Of a stretch of 64,000 bases of DNA, positions 20,858-32,789 are shown piece by piece (the stretch's first letter is position 1; each line of letters opens with the position of its first letter). Source of the stretch: Amphimedon queenslandica (Eukaryota > Porifera > Demospongiae > Haplosclerida > Niphatidae); contig NW_003546328.1 of NCBI RefSeq assembly GCF_000090795.2, positions 180,306 to 244,305 on the forward strand, given 5' to 3'. Below the pieces are notes generated by a model, which saw nothing but the letters and a program-made list of their open reading frames with translations, ran no database searches and was not told the DNA's origin. A program made the position numbers and the translations under genes.

Positions 20858-21583
20858 TCATGGCATCAGGCTCTGTAATAGAACTGCGGCTTGAGGATCA
20901 GTAAAATCAATCACATTAAAACTAGGTGGAGGCTTCTCTGCAGCTATCCTCTTGGCAAGACCATATCCTGTCCTAGCCACAACGTGATCGCGAGGAGAAA
21001 GATGCATAGCAGCACAGTAATCATTAGATCCATCCCCTACATAAACTATCCTGGAATATGTACTCCTCTCTTCGGCTATGCTGTGCATTATTAGACCCTT
21101 GCACATGTTTGGGGTTTTACGACAACGAGTGCAGCAGTGAGCATGGTAGTGGCTGATTTCTAGACAGCCGGATTCGTTGAAACATGCTGGATTGGTGTGG
21201 ATTGTCTTAAAAACGTCTGCTAAGTTGTGATTCTCCAATATCGCACGTATAAAGAATGAATTGGCATCTGAAACTATGATAGCATCTACGAGTGGATGTT
21301 CCTTTATTTTTTCTAGTGTTCTCTTCATTGGTCCTATTAAATCTATCTCTTTCATTACTCTGAGGACGTCCTCTGGCTTGGAACCATGTTCATACTGAGC
21401 TTTCATGACATAATTCATCATTGTTATCCATAGGGTAAACTCCTTTCTCATCTCGTGTACCTTCTCAATTAGGTTCAGCTGAGGTGCCACGTTCATGGCA
21501 TATGTGTCACAGTTGTCATCGATGAGTGTGTGGTCGAAATCGAAAACAAAGAGAACCTTTTCAGCCCCTTCACTGTCCGCCAT
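20858..21583 (-). CDS. PHOSPHO1/2-type HAD phosphatase
   Basis: Intronless, 241 residues from MADSEGAEK. HAD motif I DFDHTLIDDN with the nucleophile and acid/base Asp pair, motif II-like IIVSDANS, motif IV GDGSNDYC, and the PHOSPHO-typical cysteine cluster HAHCCTRC near the middle place it with PHOSPHO1 (phosphocholine/phosphoethanolamine) and PHOSPHO2 (pyridoxal 5-phosphate) phosphatases. I cannot decide between the two from sequence alone. An upstream in-frame ATG at 21634 would add 17 residues not shared with the family. It is divergent from CFAP210, with 87 bp between starts. Confidence 0.88.
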   Translation of the reverse strand: MADSEGAEKVLFVFDFDHTLIDDNCDTYAMNVAPQLNLIEKVHEMRKEFTLWITMMNYVMKAQYEHGSKPEDVLRVMKEIDLIGPMKRTLEKIKEHPLVDAIIVSDANSFFIRAILENHNLADVFKTIHTNPACFNESGCLEISHYHAHCCTRCRKTPNMCKGLIMHSIAEERSTYSRIVYVGDGSNDYCAAMHLSPRDHVVARTGYGLAKRIAAEKPPPSFNVIDFTDPQAAVLLQSLMP

Positions 21584-21670
21584 TTTAAAAAGATTGCGGT
21601 TAAAAATAAAACAGACCCCGCCTATCGTTGCCATGGTGATTTAGCAAATACACTGACTAGTGTTACCAAA

Positions 21671-23933
21671 ATGTCTTTGGAGATTCGTAGAAGCAAGGGA
21701 TTAGCAGCTACACAAAGTATGTTCAATCTTTATTTCTGCTTTTATAATGGATATTTTTCTTAGGGCAGCAACCCAGGCCTTCGGTATGATTTTAAATAAT
21801 TATTATGCTACTAAATTTTGGAAATTTACCTGGCCTTTAGGCAACTGTCCTATCTATGCAAGAATTGGAGAGGCTGAAGCTTAAAATATCTGGAGTTGAC
21901 TTGGATAAGGAAGAAGCAATGCAAAGAGAACGTGATAAGGAAGCTAAGCATCAAGCTTCCTGTAACATGGTGAAGAACTGGAGGAATACAATAGAGGCAA
22001 GGAAATAAAAATGGCGATCCTTTATTATAATTAATAAAAAACAGGGACAGAGGTTAAAACGACTTGAAAATCTCAAAGTAAAAGAGATTAAAGAGGAGGT
22101 TGGGATTTTTTTGAATGTGTATTAAGATTTGCCCTGTATGTAGGAAGAAAGAGTTAAAATAGATGAAGAGGAGGCAGAATTTCAAGCAGCAAGGAGACAA
22201 GAGCTGATAGATCGTGCAAAAACACTTCTTTACTACCAGACAGATAGACTTAAAGGATTTCATGTAGGTTTGCATTGCAATTATAATTTTTAATAGCTCC
22301 GTCAATAGAGTGGACTATTGCTCTCTGAGATCCTTAAAGAAAGAGAAGCACAAATTGCATTCAAAAAGCAAAGGAGTGATATGTATAAGGATAGAGATCA
22401 GATGTATCAGCGCTATCAAGAAGAGCTGAGAGAGAAAACAAAAGTGGCAGATACACTAGCTGCTCAAGAAAGGAGCAAAGCAGTTTCTGAGATAGCAGCC
22501 TATCAAGCAAAGCAGTATGTTTGAGTCATTGAGTGTATGTATATTTAGTGACTCTTGTCAATGATAATTCAATTCTAAGGATATCTGAACATGCTACTGC
22601 AAAGAAGAAAGAAAGGGAGCGTCAATTAGAAGAACAGACTGCCATAGACAAAGAAACTCAACGCTGGCAGGAGATAGAGAAGGAGAAAGAAATGCAGGCA
22701 GAGAGGAAGAAATTAATTCTTCGCCAGGAGCTGAATGACTTGATAATGAGTAATAGGACTTTTGCAAGAATGAAAGAAGAACAGGAGAAAATGCAACAAG
22801 CTGAGTGCGAACTATTTGCAAAAGCCAAGAAGGTATGCTAACCCAAATGAATCCAATTTATTGCCAAGTGTATATAGAATATGACTAAAATGCGTAAACA
22901 AAAAGAAGCAGAAATCCATAGGTGAGTCTATTAGTCTATTTTTTGATCTGTTGTCACTATTATTGTCATAGAGAGCTTCAAGGTCACCAAGAAAAGATTG
23001 CAAAACACATAGAGAGCATGGTTGAAGAGGTTAGACATTTACATAGCAATAATTTCTATTGACCATAATTATAAATAGAAAGTGAGCAATGAAGATGAAT
23101 TGATTGCCAAAGCTGTAGCTGAGCAAGATGCTAAAAGAGAGGTACTGTAGCACAGTCATGATTATAGCTCTAGTATTCTCATTGCTATTACTTGCAGAGA
23201 ATAGAAAGAGAAAAGGCTGAGAAGCAAATGAAAAGTGCAGCTGAAATTGATGAATGTTGCCGTGAAATGGTTAGCATATGGTCATTGTATATAACAATGT
23301 GACAGCATTGAAAATCTATTTTTAGATTTCAGAGCAAGAAAGAAAGAGGCGAGAAATGAGAGAGCACGAGCAAGAGCTCCTTCGTCAAAGAGTTGAACAA
23401 GATCAAAGATTCCATGCTAACAACCTTCAGAAGGAGCAGAAAAAGATCCGCGAGGCAAAGGAAGTGGAGAAATTTCTCAAAGCTCAAATGGTGAGTGTAG
23501 TACATACAGACTTGCATAGAAAGTTAATATACATGTATTTGATAGGTTGAAAAAGAAGAGAGAGAAAGAATGGAAAGGGAGGAAGAAAAGACGCATCAAC
23601 AGAAAAATTTGAGTTTATTGAAAGTTGAAGAGAACCAGTTTCAAGAATATGCTGGTCAAGTGATACAGGAGACAAAAGAAAGAGACTTAAACACTTTTCC
23701 ACTTAAAAAGGCATCAAAAAGAGGATCAGGTACTGTAAAAGTGGATGGAAAAATGTTTATTTTGTTCTGTAGGAGGTGGACATGGCCCTGTATTCTCTGC
23801 CAAAGGTGAAGTTCGCCCTAGTTATCAGCCATGTGCATCTCCAATAGTTGAGCTACCCTCTTATGCATCTAAAGAAGTCCCTCTTGCTTGGAAACCCAGC
23901 AACACCAAAAAGAGAATGGGTTTCAACTGGTAA
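21671..23933 (+). CDS. CFAP210: cilia- and flagella-associated protein 210 (CCDC173-like)
   Basis: Fourteen exons: 21671-21716, 21764-21783, 21841-21996, 22045-22098, 22144-22263, 22309-22514, 22580-22832, 22878-22921, 22972-23029, 23079-23141, 23198-23269, 23326-23490, 23546-23729, 23773-23933; 533 residues. Almost the whole protein is charged coiled coil. Family landmarks are ATVLSMQELERL, MVKNWRNTIEGQR, YYQTDRLKGFH and LSEILKEREAQI. CFAP210 is a microtubule inner protein of motile cilia doublets. Exon 2 is only 20 nt, and intron 3 appears to be GC-AG (GAG|GCAAGG). The tail ends KRMGFNW. This implies that the organism builds motile cilia. Confidence 0.9.
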
Positions 23934-24001
23934 CTGGAGATGTGGCTCGTTAATTAAAGACTTGTAATTAATTTTATTAATAGTTAGTTGAAATTAATAG
24001 A

Positions 24002-24051
24002 TCACGTGAGGCGTATCCGTACATTAATCGTCTACGTTTTAGATCACGTGA
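24002..24051. promoter_or_regulatory. two TCACGTGA boxes upstream of Ral copy 2
   Basis: The palindrome TCACGTGA occurs at 24002-24009 and 24044-24051, between the CFAP210 stop and the Ral copy 2 start. This is the core recognised by bHLH-Zip factors of the USF/MITF/TFEB group. I see no equivalent pair upstream of Ral copy 1. Confidence 0.55.
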
Positions 24052-24211
24052 TAAATAACACCGTATATTTAAAACCTACAGCCCAGCCCATTTCGTTGGT
24101 GGCCAATTAGGCTGAGGCTCTGTGACAGGCGACTCAACTGTCTCTTTCACTCTCTCCCTCCTTCTCTCCTGGGGCTCCCTAGCCTCTTTATTTTCACAGG
24201 GAACAGCTGAA

Positions 24212-24927
24212 ATGTCGAAAAGCAAGGGTAAAGGTGAATTGCCGGTCCACAAGGTGATCATGGTTGGGCCTGGAGGCGTAGGAAAATCTGCTCTGACTTT
24301 GCAATTCATGTACTCAGAGGTGAGGAATAATTACTAGCATCCTTATTTAATATTATTATTATTATGATAATAGTTATTTTTGCTTTGGTTCTGTTAATGT
24401 TATCTTCCTTTTTTCCTTCACTTCCTCTAAATTTCTCTCAGTTTGTTGAGAACTATGAGCCAACAAAAGCAGACAATTATCGCAAGAAAGCGACAGTCTC
24501 CGGGCAAGAATGCCAGATAGACATACTTGATACTGCTGGGCAAGAAGACTATGCTGTCATACGTGACAATTACTTCAGAACCGGAGAGGGCTTCATCTGC
24601 GTTTTCTCTGTCACAGAGCGAGAGACTTTTGAGGGCATGAAGGACTTTCGGGAGCAAATCCTCAGAGTCAAAGTTGACGATAAAGTCCCAATGATACTCG
24701 TTGGTAACAAGATCGATCTCCAAGATCAAAGGGTAGTGAGCTTTGATGAAGCAAAAGCCCTCGCACATTCGTGGGGCGTTCCTTACGAAGAAACATCAGC
24801 CAAGACGAAGCTAAACGTCGAAAAGGTTTATTACGATTTAGTTCTTGTCATAAAGGAAAAGAAAGACTCTGTCAACGGGGCGAATCAAAAGAAGAAAAAG
24901 AAGAAGTCAAAGTGTGTTATCTTGTAG
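24212..24927 (+). CDS. Ral-like small GTPase, copy 2 (intact)
   Basis: Coding exons 24212-24319 and 24442-24927, 197 residues. Canonical GPGGVGKS P-loop, [11 protein letters not shown] effector region, [17 protein letters not shown], polybasic tail and CVIL prenylation signal. Overall closest to RalA/RalB. The 122-bp intron sits at the same place as in copy 1. The 3'UTR is nearly identical to that of copy 1 for about 170 bp (CT-rich tract, then ATTATTATTATTAGTAATT), which marks a recent segmental duplication or gene conversion. This copy looks like the functional parent. After about 25,110 to the next stop codon at 25,748 I see only AT-rich intergenic DNA. Confidence 0.92.
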
Positions 24928-25747
24928 GACAATTCTTTCCAGCATCCTCCCGCCACCTCTCTCTCTCTCTTTCCTTCTTGCTAACTCGCTCTCATCATCT
25001 TACTATTAATAGCTGTTAATCAATAGACTATGAAGCCAGTAATTATTATTATTAGTAATTTTATTAGCTTATTCAGTGGATGTTCTCTACTTTAGTTTAA
25101 TTATGTAAATGTGTTTATGTTCCAACTGTTGTGTGTGTATTTTGTTATAATATGAGTGTATCTGGCAAGCATGGAGATTTATAGTGTGCTATTTCAATTA
25201 TTCATGTAATAAATTACTCATCATGTTCTTAAACTGTAAGGGTTCCACTTGCCCTTATAAGGCATCTCAATAGTAGAAGGAAACCATTAGTTTAGTGTGT
25301 ACGTGTGGCTCAAGAGTTTTTGTGGCTGGGGCAAATTCAGTTCCAAATTAAAAAAATCGCCAATCTTCTTGAACCAAGTATAAATTTATAATGAAATTCT
25401 TTGTGCAAAGTGAGACATTCCACTTAAAATAATTAATTGCCATCCAACCAGCCACACACAAATTAATCTATTCTTAAAATTCTAATAATTCTAAAATGAA
25501 TTTCAATACGAAAATGCTTGACTAGTCAATAATAATGATAATTATTACATTGAATAATAACAAGACAATAATATTAATATTTAGGGCACACTAGTAAGAG
25601 AAAAACAAAGTCATTGCCTTTTTGTCAAAATTTTGAAAATTTAAACAGCAACAACACATGAATGCATGCAATAAAGTGTGTGATTGTAATTCAATAGATA
25701 AACAACAATAATTAATTAATTATTAGTTTTTATTAATTAATAGTTAA

Positions 25748-28700
25748 TTAGCACTCGGTCATTCGCGTGGGTGGACGAGAACAGTACTCTGTTAGTTTGC
25801 ATGGAAGACGATCAGCAAAATTGCGATAATGCTCCAGTACTTCAGGGACTGACTTAAACTGCGGACCATCATCAATCCTATATATTATCTCAGAGTTTTC
25901 TAGTTCATACTAGAGAGAAAGAAAAAGAAAGAGAAAATGAACACTACTCAAATTCCCAAGACATTATATTAGGGGGCATCAAATTGCCATGGATACAATC
26001 ACACCTGTTATCACTCAGCTAAGAATGACACCTCATTTCCTGTGGTGTGAACTGACACCACATCATGTTGTACATGTATGCATACACCTTATTAGTAACA
26101 AGAGTGGATAATACACTCTTAGTAGTAACAAATTATATACAGTACATGTACATTACCAGTATTGTGAATGAATGATGTATTATCTTACTGGCATGATCTG
26201 AAAGTTCTTGGGTACAGACTTTGCAAACATTGTCAGGACAAAGGAGTTAGCAACAGAAGAGCTATCACGGACCAGAAACAACCTATAATGAGAGAGAGAG
26301 GATGAGAGAGTTCAACTTCAAAGCCAATGTTTACATCTGTTTAAAAAAGTGCGTAAGTGTGCCTCTTTCACTGTCTAACATTTGTATGTACTATTAACTA
26401 TTTATACACTTTCTTTATCTCTCTCTTCCTCAAAGTGCATGTACTCACCCATCTCTAGACCCAGCTTGTTCTAATCGCCTAATGGCTTCATCACGAGGTA
26501 TGGAGCCATGATACCAAGGATACTGTGACAGTGAATCCAAGACAACGCCCTCCTGCTCATCTATAGGGTGGGGTGGTATAGGTGGCGGGACATCATCAGG
26601 GTGCTCTCCTCCTCTATGTGAAGGCTTTGGAGCTGGTTTAGGAGCCGTTTTAGGTTTAGGGGCCGTCTTGGGTGGGACTTGGGGAGAAGCTTCAGGAGTG
26701 TTGTCTTCCCCTCCGACATGCTTAAACATCATCTCTTGAGCGACTTTAGCTTCTTTCTCTCTCTGATACTCCTCGCGCCTCTTGTCCAGGTGCTTCTCAA
26801 GCCTCATCCCAGTTAGAGAGTAGGCCCTTTCTTCAGCAGTACGACCACCAGTCGTCTCTGGGTCCTCCAACTTGAACTGCTTGATGTGAGCCTTGTAGTA
26901 ATTGTCATACAGTACATGACCAAATTTGGCAAGACGGCACCCAGCGTACCAAGAGATGAACTCCTCCTCAGAATCAGCACAAAGGACCTTAATGTCCTTT
27001 GCACCTGGAACCATCTGATCTGGTTTAGGCTAAAGGAAGTAATGAAAAAGCGTGAGGGGGATGGAGTACATAAATTTAGGTGTTTCTACAGCAAGTGTGT
27101 GGGAGGGAGTGGTATATTGTTATCAATCTTATATAAACTGTTCTTTTAACTGCAGGGCCGCCACAGTATACACTAAAGTACATTACACTCTAATTCTCCC
27201 TTGGCACAGTTTAGACACACGTTCAGTGTAACTTTACTCTAAGTTCAACTGGATGTGTACTCATTCTCGTAAAAAATACAACACTTTTTTATAGGGCCAC
27301 TACTCATTACTACATACAGTACTATTTCATTCTTTCCTTCTTTCTTACTCTGAGACCAAAGCAGAAATCAGAGGGAGCCTTTAGCATTTTCTTGAAGTTC
27401 AAGCCACGATAAAGATCACAATCTTCAAACTGAATCAACAACTGTAAATTCTTGGCCGTCTGTCAAAGAGAAAGAGAGAGGGTAGAAGGAGGAAGATGAA
27501 AATATACATACAATTATCATTCTAGTTCTACTCCTACAGTAATGGGACGAGGCTGTTTGATATTTTTCTCAAAAGACTCATTTGTATAGTAATTTATGGC
27601 CACCAGGTAATCAAAAGAAAATCAAAACAAAGCAGTCGAAATTAAAATTCTAAACTTTAAACATTGCAAGTCACAAAAAGCAAAAAGACAACACAAGAAC
27701 CTACTTCAGGGAATAACAAATCTACATACACATATACATGTACATAGGAGTTACAATAATATCTACGTGTAGGTACATGTAACCTATATTCACATTGAGT
27801 CACATCATGTTAGACATACAGTCTACATCCAGTTAGTCTACATACTTTAGCTTTCCCTTTGAGTGTCTGGTAGAGACCTGATGCCCTCAATATGACGTAT
27901 ATCTTCTTCCACTTGTTCTTGTAGCCGTCCTTTAGGTGAAGGAACCCTTCAATCTCTGGGACGCGAAGGGCTGACGTGAAATACTCCTGGACCAGTATCT
28001 TCCTAGCTTTATCTGTTCGGTTCTTGCTGTCTTTGCCAATCATGGTGCTTGTTAGCAAAGCAGGGAAATATTTCTAAAATAATTATAAGAAAGTGAAGAG
28101 TATAACCTCTTCTCATTGCTATGTACATGTACTACATGTATCATCTAACCACAGTTCACGATATTGCAGATACAGACACTTAAAGAATGCAATCATATCA
28201 TAATTCATGTACATACTAATCAATTTAAACTCAATGTCTTAGTAAAAACTATTCTCATTAATATTGACACATGTTCCTATAAATGCTATAAGGCTAATTT
28301 CCCACCTGGGCCAACAGCATCAACACTTAATTCCATTAGTCTCCTTATTGCATTCAGACAAACCACAGCCTCTCAAATAGACAACACACAATACTATATT
28401 CGGCAGTTGCATGCTATGACAAAACATAAAGGCGGTCCATGTGTACATGTACATGTACATGTAGACACAGAAACCATAACCAACAATACTGAGTGTCATG
28501 AGTGTACATTACACGAAATGCATTAATTGTATAAACAAGCAAACAGATGCATCATAAACAAGTTTGTATGTATACATGTATGTCATGCAATAATAAGCAA
28601 CAAGAAAATAAAAGGTGTTTTGAATAGTGAGATATACGAGAATGTAAAGCAAAACAGAAACAAAGTAACTGTGTGTTTGTTCAACTTCATTAAATTGCAT

Positions 28701-29679
28701 GCGTGACTGTATGTGAAGAAATGTGCATGGAATGAGGAGATAAAGGTAGTCACTTACAATTGGATCTACAAACAGCTCATATTTCAAATCGTTTCTGCGG
28801 AAGAAGAACTGATTGTTGGAGTCACGTGCCCAATGAGTGTATATCTCTTCAACACATTCATGATCCTCTAGTTCACGTTCTATGAGAAAAAAGTGACGAA
28901 AGTTTGAGATACATATACATGTACATGTATGCACATAAATACATGGTCATAAAGGTGATAATAGTAATATTAGTATATTCTTATTTCTTACCCAGTCCCA
29001 CATCTCCAAGTCTTTCTATTATAGTCCAGTTGGGTGACTCCTCAAAATGGTTCTTGGATACAAGAAGGTAGCAGACAATAGCAGCAGTCATTCCTTCCTC
29101 AACAACCACGGTCTTGTTGGAGCCATCGTTATTGAAGACTTTGATGGCTACCTTTCTCTTGCTTGCAATCTTCATCTTCTCGATGGCTATCTTCATCTTT
29201 TCGTCTTTCATCTTAGCAGCAACTTCCTCGTCGTTGAGACTGGGGTCCGAGCGAAGCTCCTCCTCCCTAGCAACCAAGCGACGAGCAATGTCATCTTTGG
29301 TTATCTCTTCACTAGCTCCAGTTAGTTTTGGCTCATGGATTGGAGTGACATGGACCTCATCTGATTAAGAGAGAAAAATGTTACACTACTTTCCAGAGGA
29401 CTAGCTCTTATAAAAATATAGCACTTGTATTTATAGTATAGTAGAGCCCTTGTTGCCAGTACTGCTATAGAAAGTATGACAATTGTCCTTTATTGTACTG
29501 TTGTAAGTAATGAAATACTATACTTTCTAGAGTACTGTGTTATGCGTAAAATATAAAGGAGGGACATTATTACTATGTCACACCATAAGAGCAAGAGAGT
29601 AATTAGTTTATTCAGAATAATAAATTATTGTTGTTTATTTTAAAATCCTATCCACAAGAAATTTAATTTTACTATAATT

Positions 29680-29710
<31 letters not shown>

Positions 29711-30708
29711 CACAAACATACACGAGTAAACAGACTGCTCACATAAAGTAATGTAAATGCACTAAGAGACTCAGTAAACAAGCTAATATACACGGAGGAT
29801 GTATACACAAGTAATTGATAATAACAAAAAGAGTGGGCAGACATTGAGTGAGTAAGTATACATGTATGGATCCCACCAACCCAACACGAGTGAACAGTCT
29901 TAAACGAAACACTTGTCATCAAAGCTTCCCTCTGTTAACGATGTCAAATGCAAATAAGGACCATGTTTATTGCGTTAAGATTATGGCTCAACAACAATGC
30001 ACACATGTACATACACACATACACACATACGTTATAAGGGGCTGCTAATCGATATAATATGGTATTGCTAATAGATATACCAGCCATATCAGTGCCAGGA
30101 ATTTGAGATTAAATCTAATAATAAGATCTGTTGTTGCTTCTACTTTAGTATAGTCAGCATTTCAGTAATACCGTCACTAGAGTGTTGTGAGAGGGACAGG
30201 TTGCAATGTAAGCTGTCGAGTGTCCCTACATGAGCTGATTGTGAATAGTCTTTGTTTGTCAATTTGTCTTATTGTAACAAGAACACAAATAGGACTCAAT
30301 AACCACTCACTCAGTGTATAAAATAAAGCTACTGAACCAAGTGTATACAGTGAAAGTTTTTAGACACTTTACAAATCACAGAAGAGGCTTAAGTTTCAGT
30401 AACAGTATCTACAAATACATGTAGAGTGACCCATGGAAAAATAAATATTTGGATTAAGGAGTTTATAGTAAAGACCAAACAAAGTATTCATCCTGCAATT
30501 TTGATTGTTAATGGTAAGGTAATCCATACCAACAAATTAGGTAAAATACATGTGCATAGATTATGGATAATAATAATAATGTCAAATTATTGTACTTAGT
30601 GTCTCAACTTCCTTACAAGTGCCTGTATTTACAGTGGCAACACCCAATCTCTCACAGCAAAAGGTGAAATCATGAAATCTCTTACAAACACACCTTATCT
30701 CCCTTATA

Positions 30709-30776
<68 letters not shown>

Positions 30777-32213
30777 GAGAGTTAAATTAGAATCAGTTTT
30801 GCATAATTAATGACACTGTGTTGAGTCAGGGAGAGATGAGTGAACTTGTGGTATGACTAGTACCCACAAGAACACACACACATACACACACGCACATCAT
30901 CACATGCAATCATGTCATTCTATCTCTTAACATATGTCACTATAAATATTACTCATAGTATGATTACTTAATGAGTGGCTGGGTGTGCAGAACAAAAGCA
31001 TAGTTCTGTTATAGCATTATTGTTTTAACTACATGCAATTGTCTTCACTCACCCGTTGAATCAAATCCTTTTGGTGGGGGGAGGTCAGGGGGAAGGGAAG
31101 AATTTGAATGACTAGGACTGTCCTTAGTCTATGAGATTCATCATTAAATAAGAAAAGGAGATAAAGATAATTAAAAAAGAGGAGGAGGAGGAGGAATAAA
31201 GATAAAGATGGTAACATTACAATACCTCATGTGTCACGACTCCATTTGATTTAGGTTGGGCTAGTGGAGATGGTTTATTAGCAGGGACAGGACGAGGAGC
31301 GGTTGGCGGGGGAGGGGGAGAAGGCTCCGTCTTCTGAACTACTCTCTGATGTGGCAGGGGAGGAGTAGCAGCAACCTGATGAACTGGGGAAGCAAACTGT
31401 ATTGGATTAGTAGGCATAGAGGCCTGAGAGGGCTGGACTTCCTTCATTGGGTCAAATTCACACAAATCAGTGAGGAGAGCATCAAGATCAGTGTCCTTTA
31501 AACTAGCCTCTGGATTAAACCCCTAAAAAGAGACAGCATGAATATGATGGGCATTAAATTTTACAAATAAGATTTATTAAGGCTCACTTGTATAGGCTTT
31601 TGCTCCTCCTGCATGTTAAAATTAATAATAAATAATAATAAAGATAAAGCAATATTTTGTCACTAACCCTTTGTAAACTATTGTATGGTGTCCCGCCTCC
31701 TAATGGAGTGCTATTCCCTGATGACGAGCCACTGATTGTACCAGCTGGTACAGTGTGTCTCTAATATAAAGAGGAGAGGAGAGGATAAAGAACAAAGGGG
31801 TATGGGGACATACTCTTGAAGAAGGGTCATAGGAGGTTACTGGATTGAAACTATTGGCTGCTATAGAAGGACTCCTACCAGGCTACAAGTTATAGAAGTG
31901 TTTGATGTGGAGAGAGAAAGAGAGGGGGGGTAGTCACATAGGAGGAATGAGTCAGAGAAAGGAAGAAGTGAGAAAGAGACAAGGAGATTAAACAATAAGT
32001 ACAATAATGAAATATGTAGACAAAACAACTATACACTCACACACACACACTCACAGCAGTAATGGATTCCAAGTCAGCGATGGCCGAGGTAAGGTCACCG
32101 AGAAGATTATCAAAATCATCAAAGTCAACGGTTCCACCAGCAGAAGAAGCAGCAGTAGTGGTCCTCGCCTTATTGAGTATAGCCTGCTTGTGACTTGAAT
32201 TTACGACAGCCAT
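25748..32213 (-). CDS. RA-PH-SH2 adaptor with MRL-type N-terminus
   Basis: Thirteen exons: 32213-32055, 31882-31814, 31760-31668, 31608-31588, 31522-31226, 31122-31053, 29360-28992, 28879-28758, 28073-27846, 27459-27349, 27029-26449, 26282-26189, 25909-25748; 791 residues. In order: a short helix FDDFDNLLGDL like the talin-binding site of RIAM; Ser/Gly linker; a second helix KDTDLDALLTDL like RIAM/lamellipodin; proline-rich tracts; RA domain (VAIKVFNNDGSNKTVVV..WTIIERLGDVGLERELEDHE); PH domain (IEGFLHLKDGYKNKWKKIYVIL); a KTAPKP proline repeat; and a C-terminal SH2 domain (PWYHGSIPRDEA, DGLFLVRDS) closest in memory to Grb7/10/14. MRL proteins normally lack SH2, and Grb7 proteins lack the talin-binding helices. 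A role linking phosphotyrosine and Ras/Rap signals to the actin or adhesion machinery is inferred. Intron 6 (29361-31052) is by far the longest. Confidence 0.88.
30711..30774. repeat. (CA)n microsatellite in adaptor intron 6
   Basis: About 32 uninterrupted AC dinucleotides. Shorter AC tracts also occur at about 29680-29704 and 30870-30890 in the same intron, which otherwise shows no gene. Confidence 0.95.
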
Positions 32214-32789
32214 TTTTATTAGGGAACTTTCAGTCAATCCACTATAGGAAAAAATGAGGGAGAGGAGAGAGAGAGGGGGGAGATGATAAATTAGAAAGCC
32301 ACTTGGGCAGACTCTGTTTGGTAGATTCAGTAAATAAACAAATTATATGACAAAAGCAAGCAGAACAGAAACGCTATGACAAACACATAAAAACAAGGAC
32401 CCTGCCTGACCTCAAGGCCCCAAGATTATTGTAGCCATTCTGAACAAAGATGGGATGATAGTGCTCGCAACCAATGTCCCTCAGCCACTTCCTGACGTCT
32501 TCCGCCATCACCCTCGCTCGGATATACCACTAGGCACTGGAGAAGAAAACTCTGAGAGCAGAGCTAAAGAGCTGGACTGCGGGAGGAGCTGGAGAGCTTG
32601 TACAAAGAGAGAGATAAAGAAAGATAAAGAAAGACTTTCTCTTCTTTTGCCTTCTCGAAGATAAATACCTGCCCCCGACCCCCCGTTCAAATCAAGGGGC
32701 CGAGTATGAATATCATTATCAGTTCACGCCTCATTCATTATCTAATTAATTAAGGTTAACTAATATTCTGGAGGTGTGGCTCATGCACA
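32214..32789. other. intergenic region, adaptor and LANCL starts
   Basis: Divergent starts lie 576 bp apart. It contains purine-rich tracts (GAGAGAGAGGGGGG) and short open frames on both strands at 32455-32690 without recognisable similarity; it probably holds 5'UTR and promoters. Confidence 0.45.

Noticed and set aside
24063-24107. TATA-like and CCAAT-like words upstream of Ral copy 2
   Set aside because: Order and spacing are wrong for a core promoter (CCAAT lies downstream of TATA); AT-rich chance matches are likely.
28164-28526. 120-codon plus-strand ORF in an adaptor intron
   Set aside because: AT-rich composition, no recognisable motif, and lies between two supported minus-strand exons.
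30582-30776. Open frame encoding Cys-Val repeats
   Set aside because: It is the translation of a (CA)n microsatellite.
32455-32690. Opposed ORFs between the adaptor and LANCL
   Set aside because: No family similarity; more likely 5'UTR or promoter sequence.
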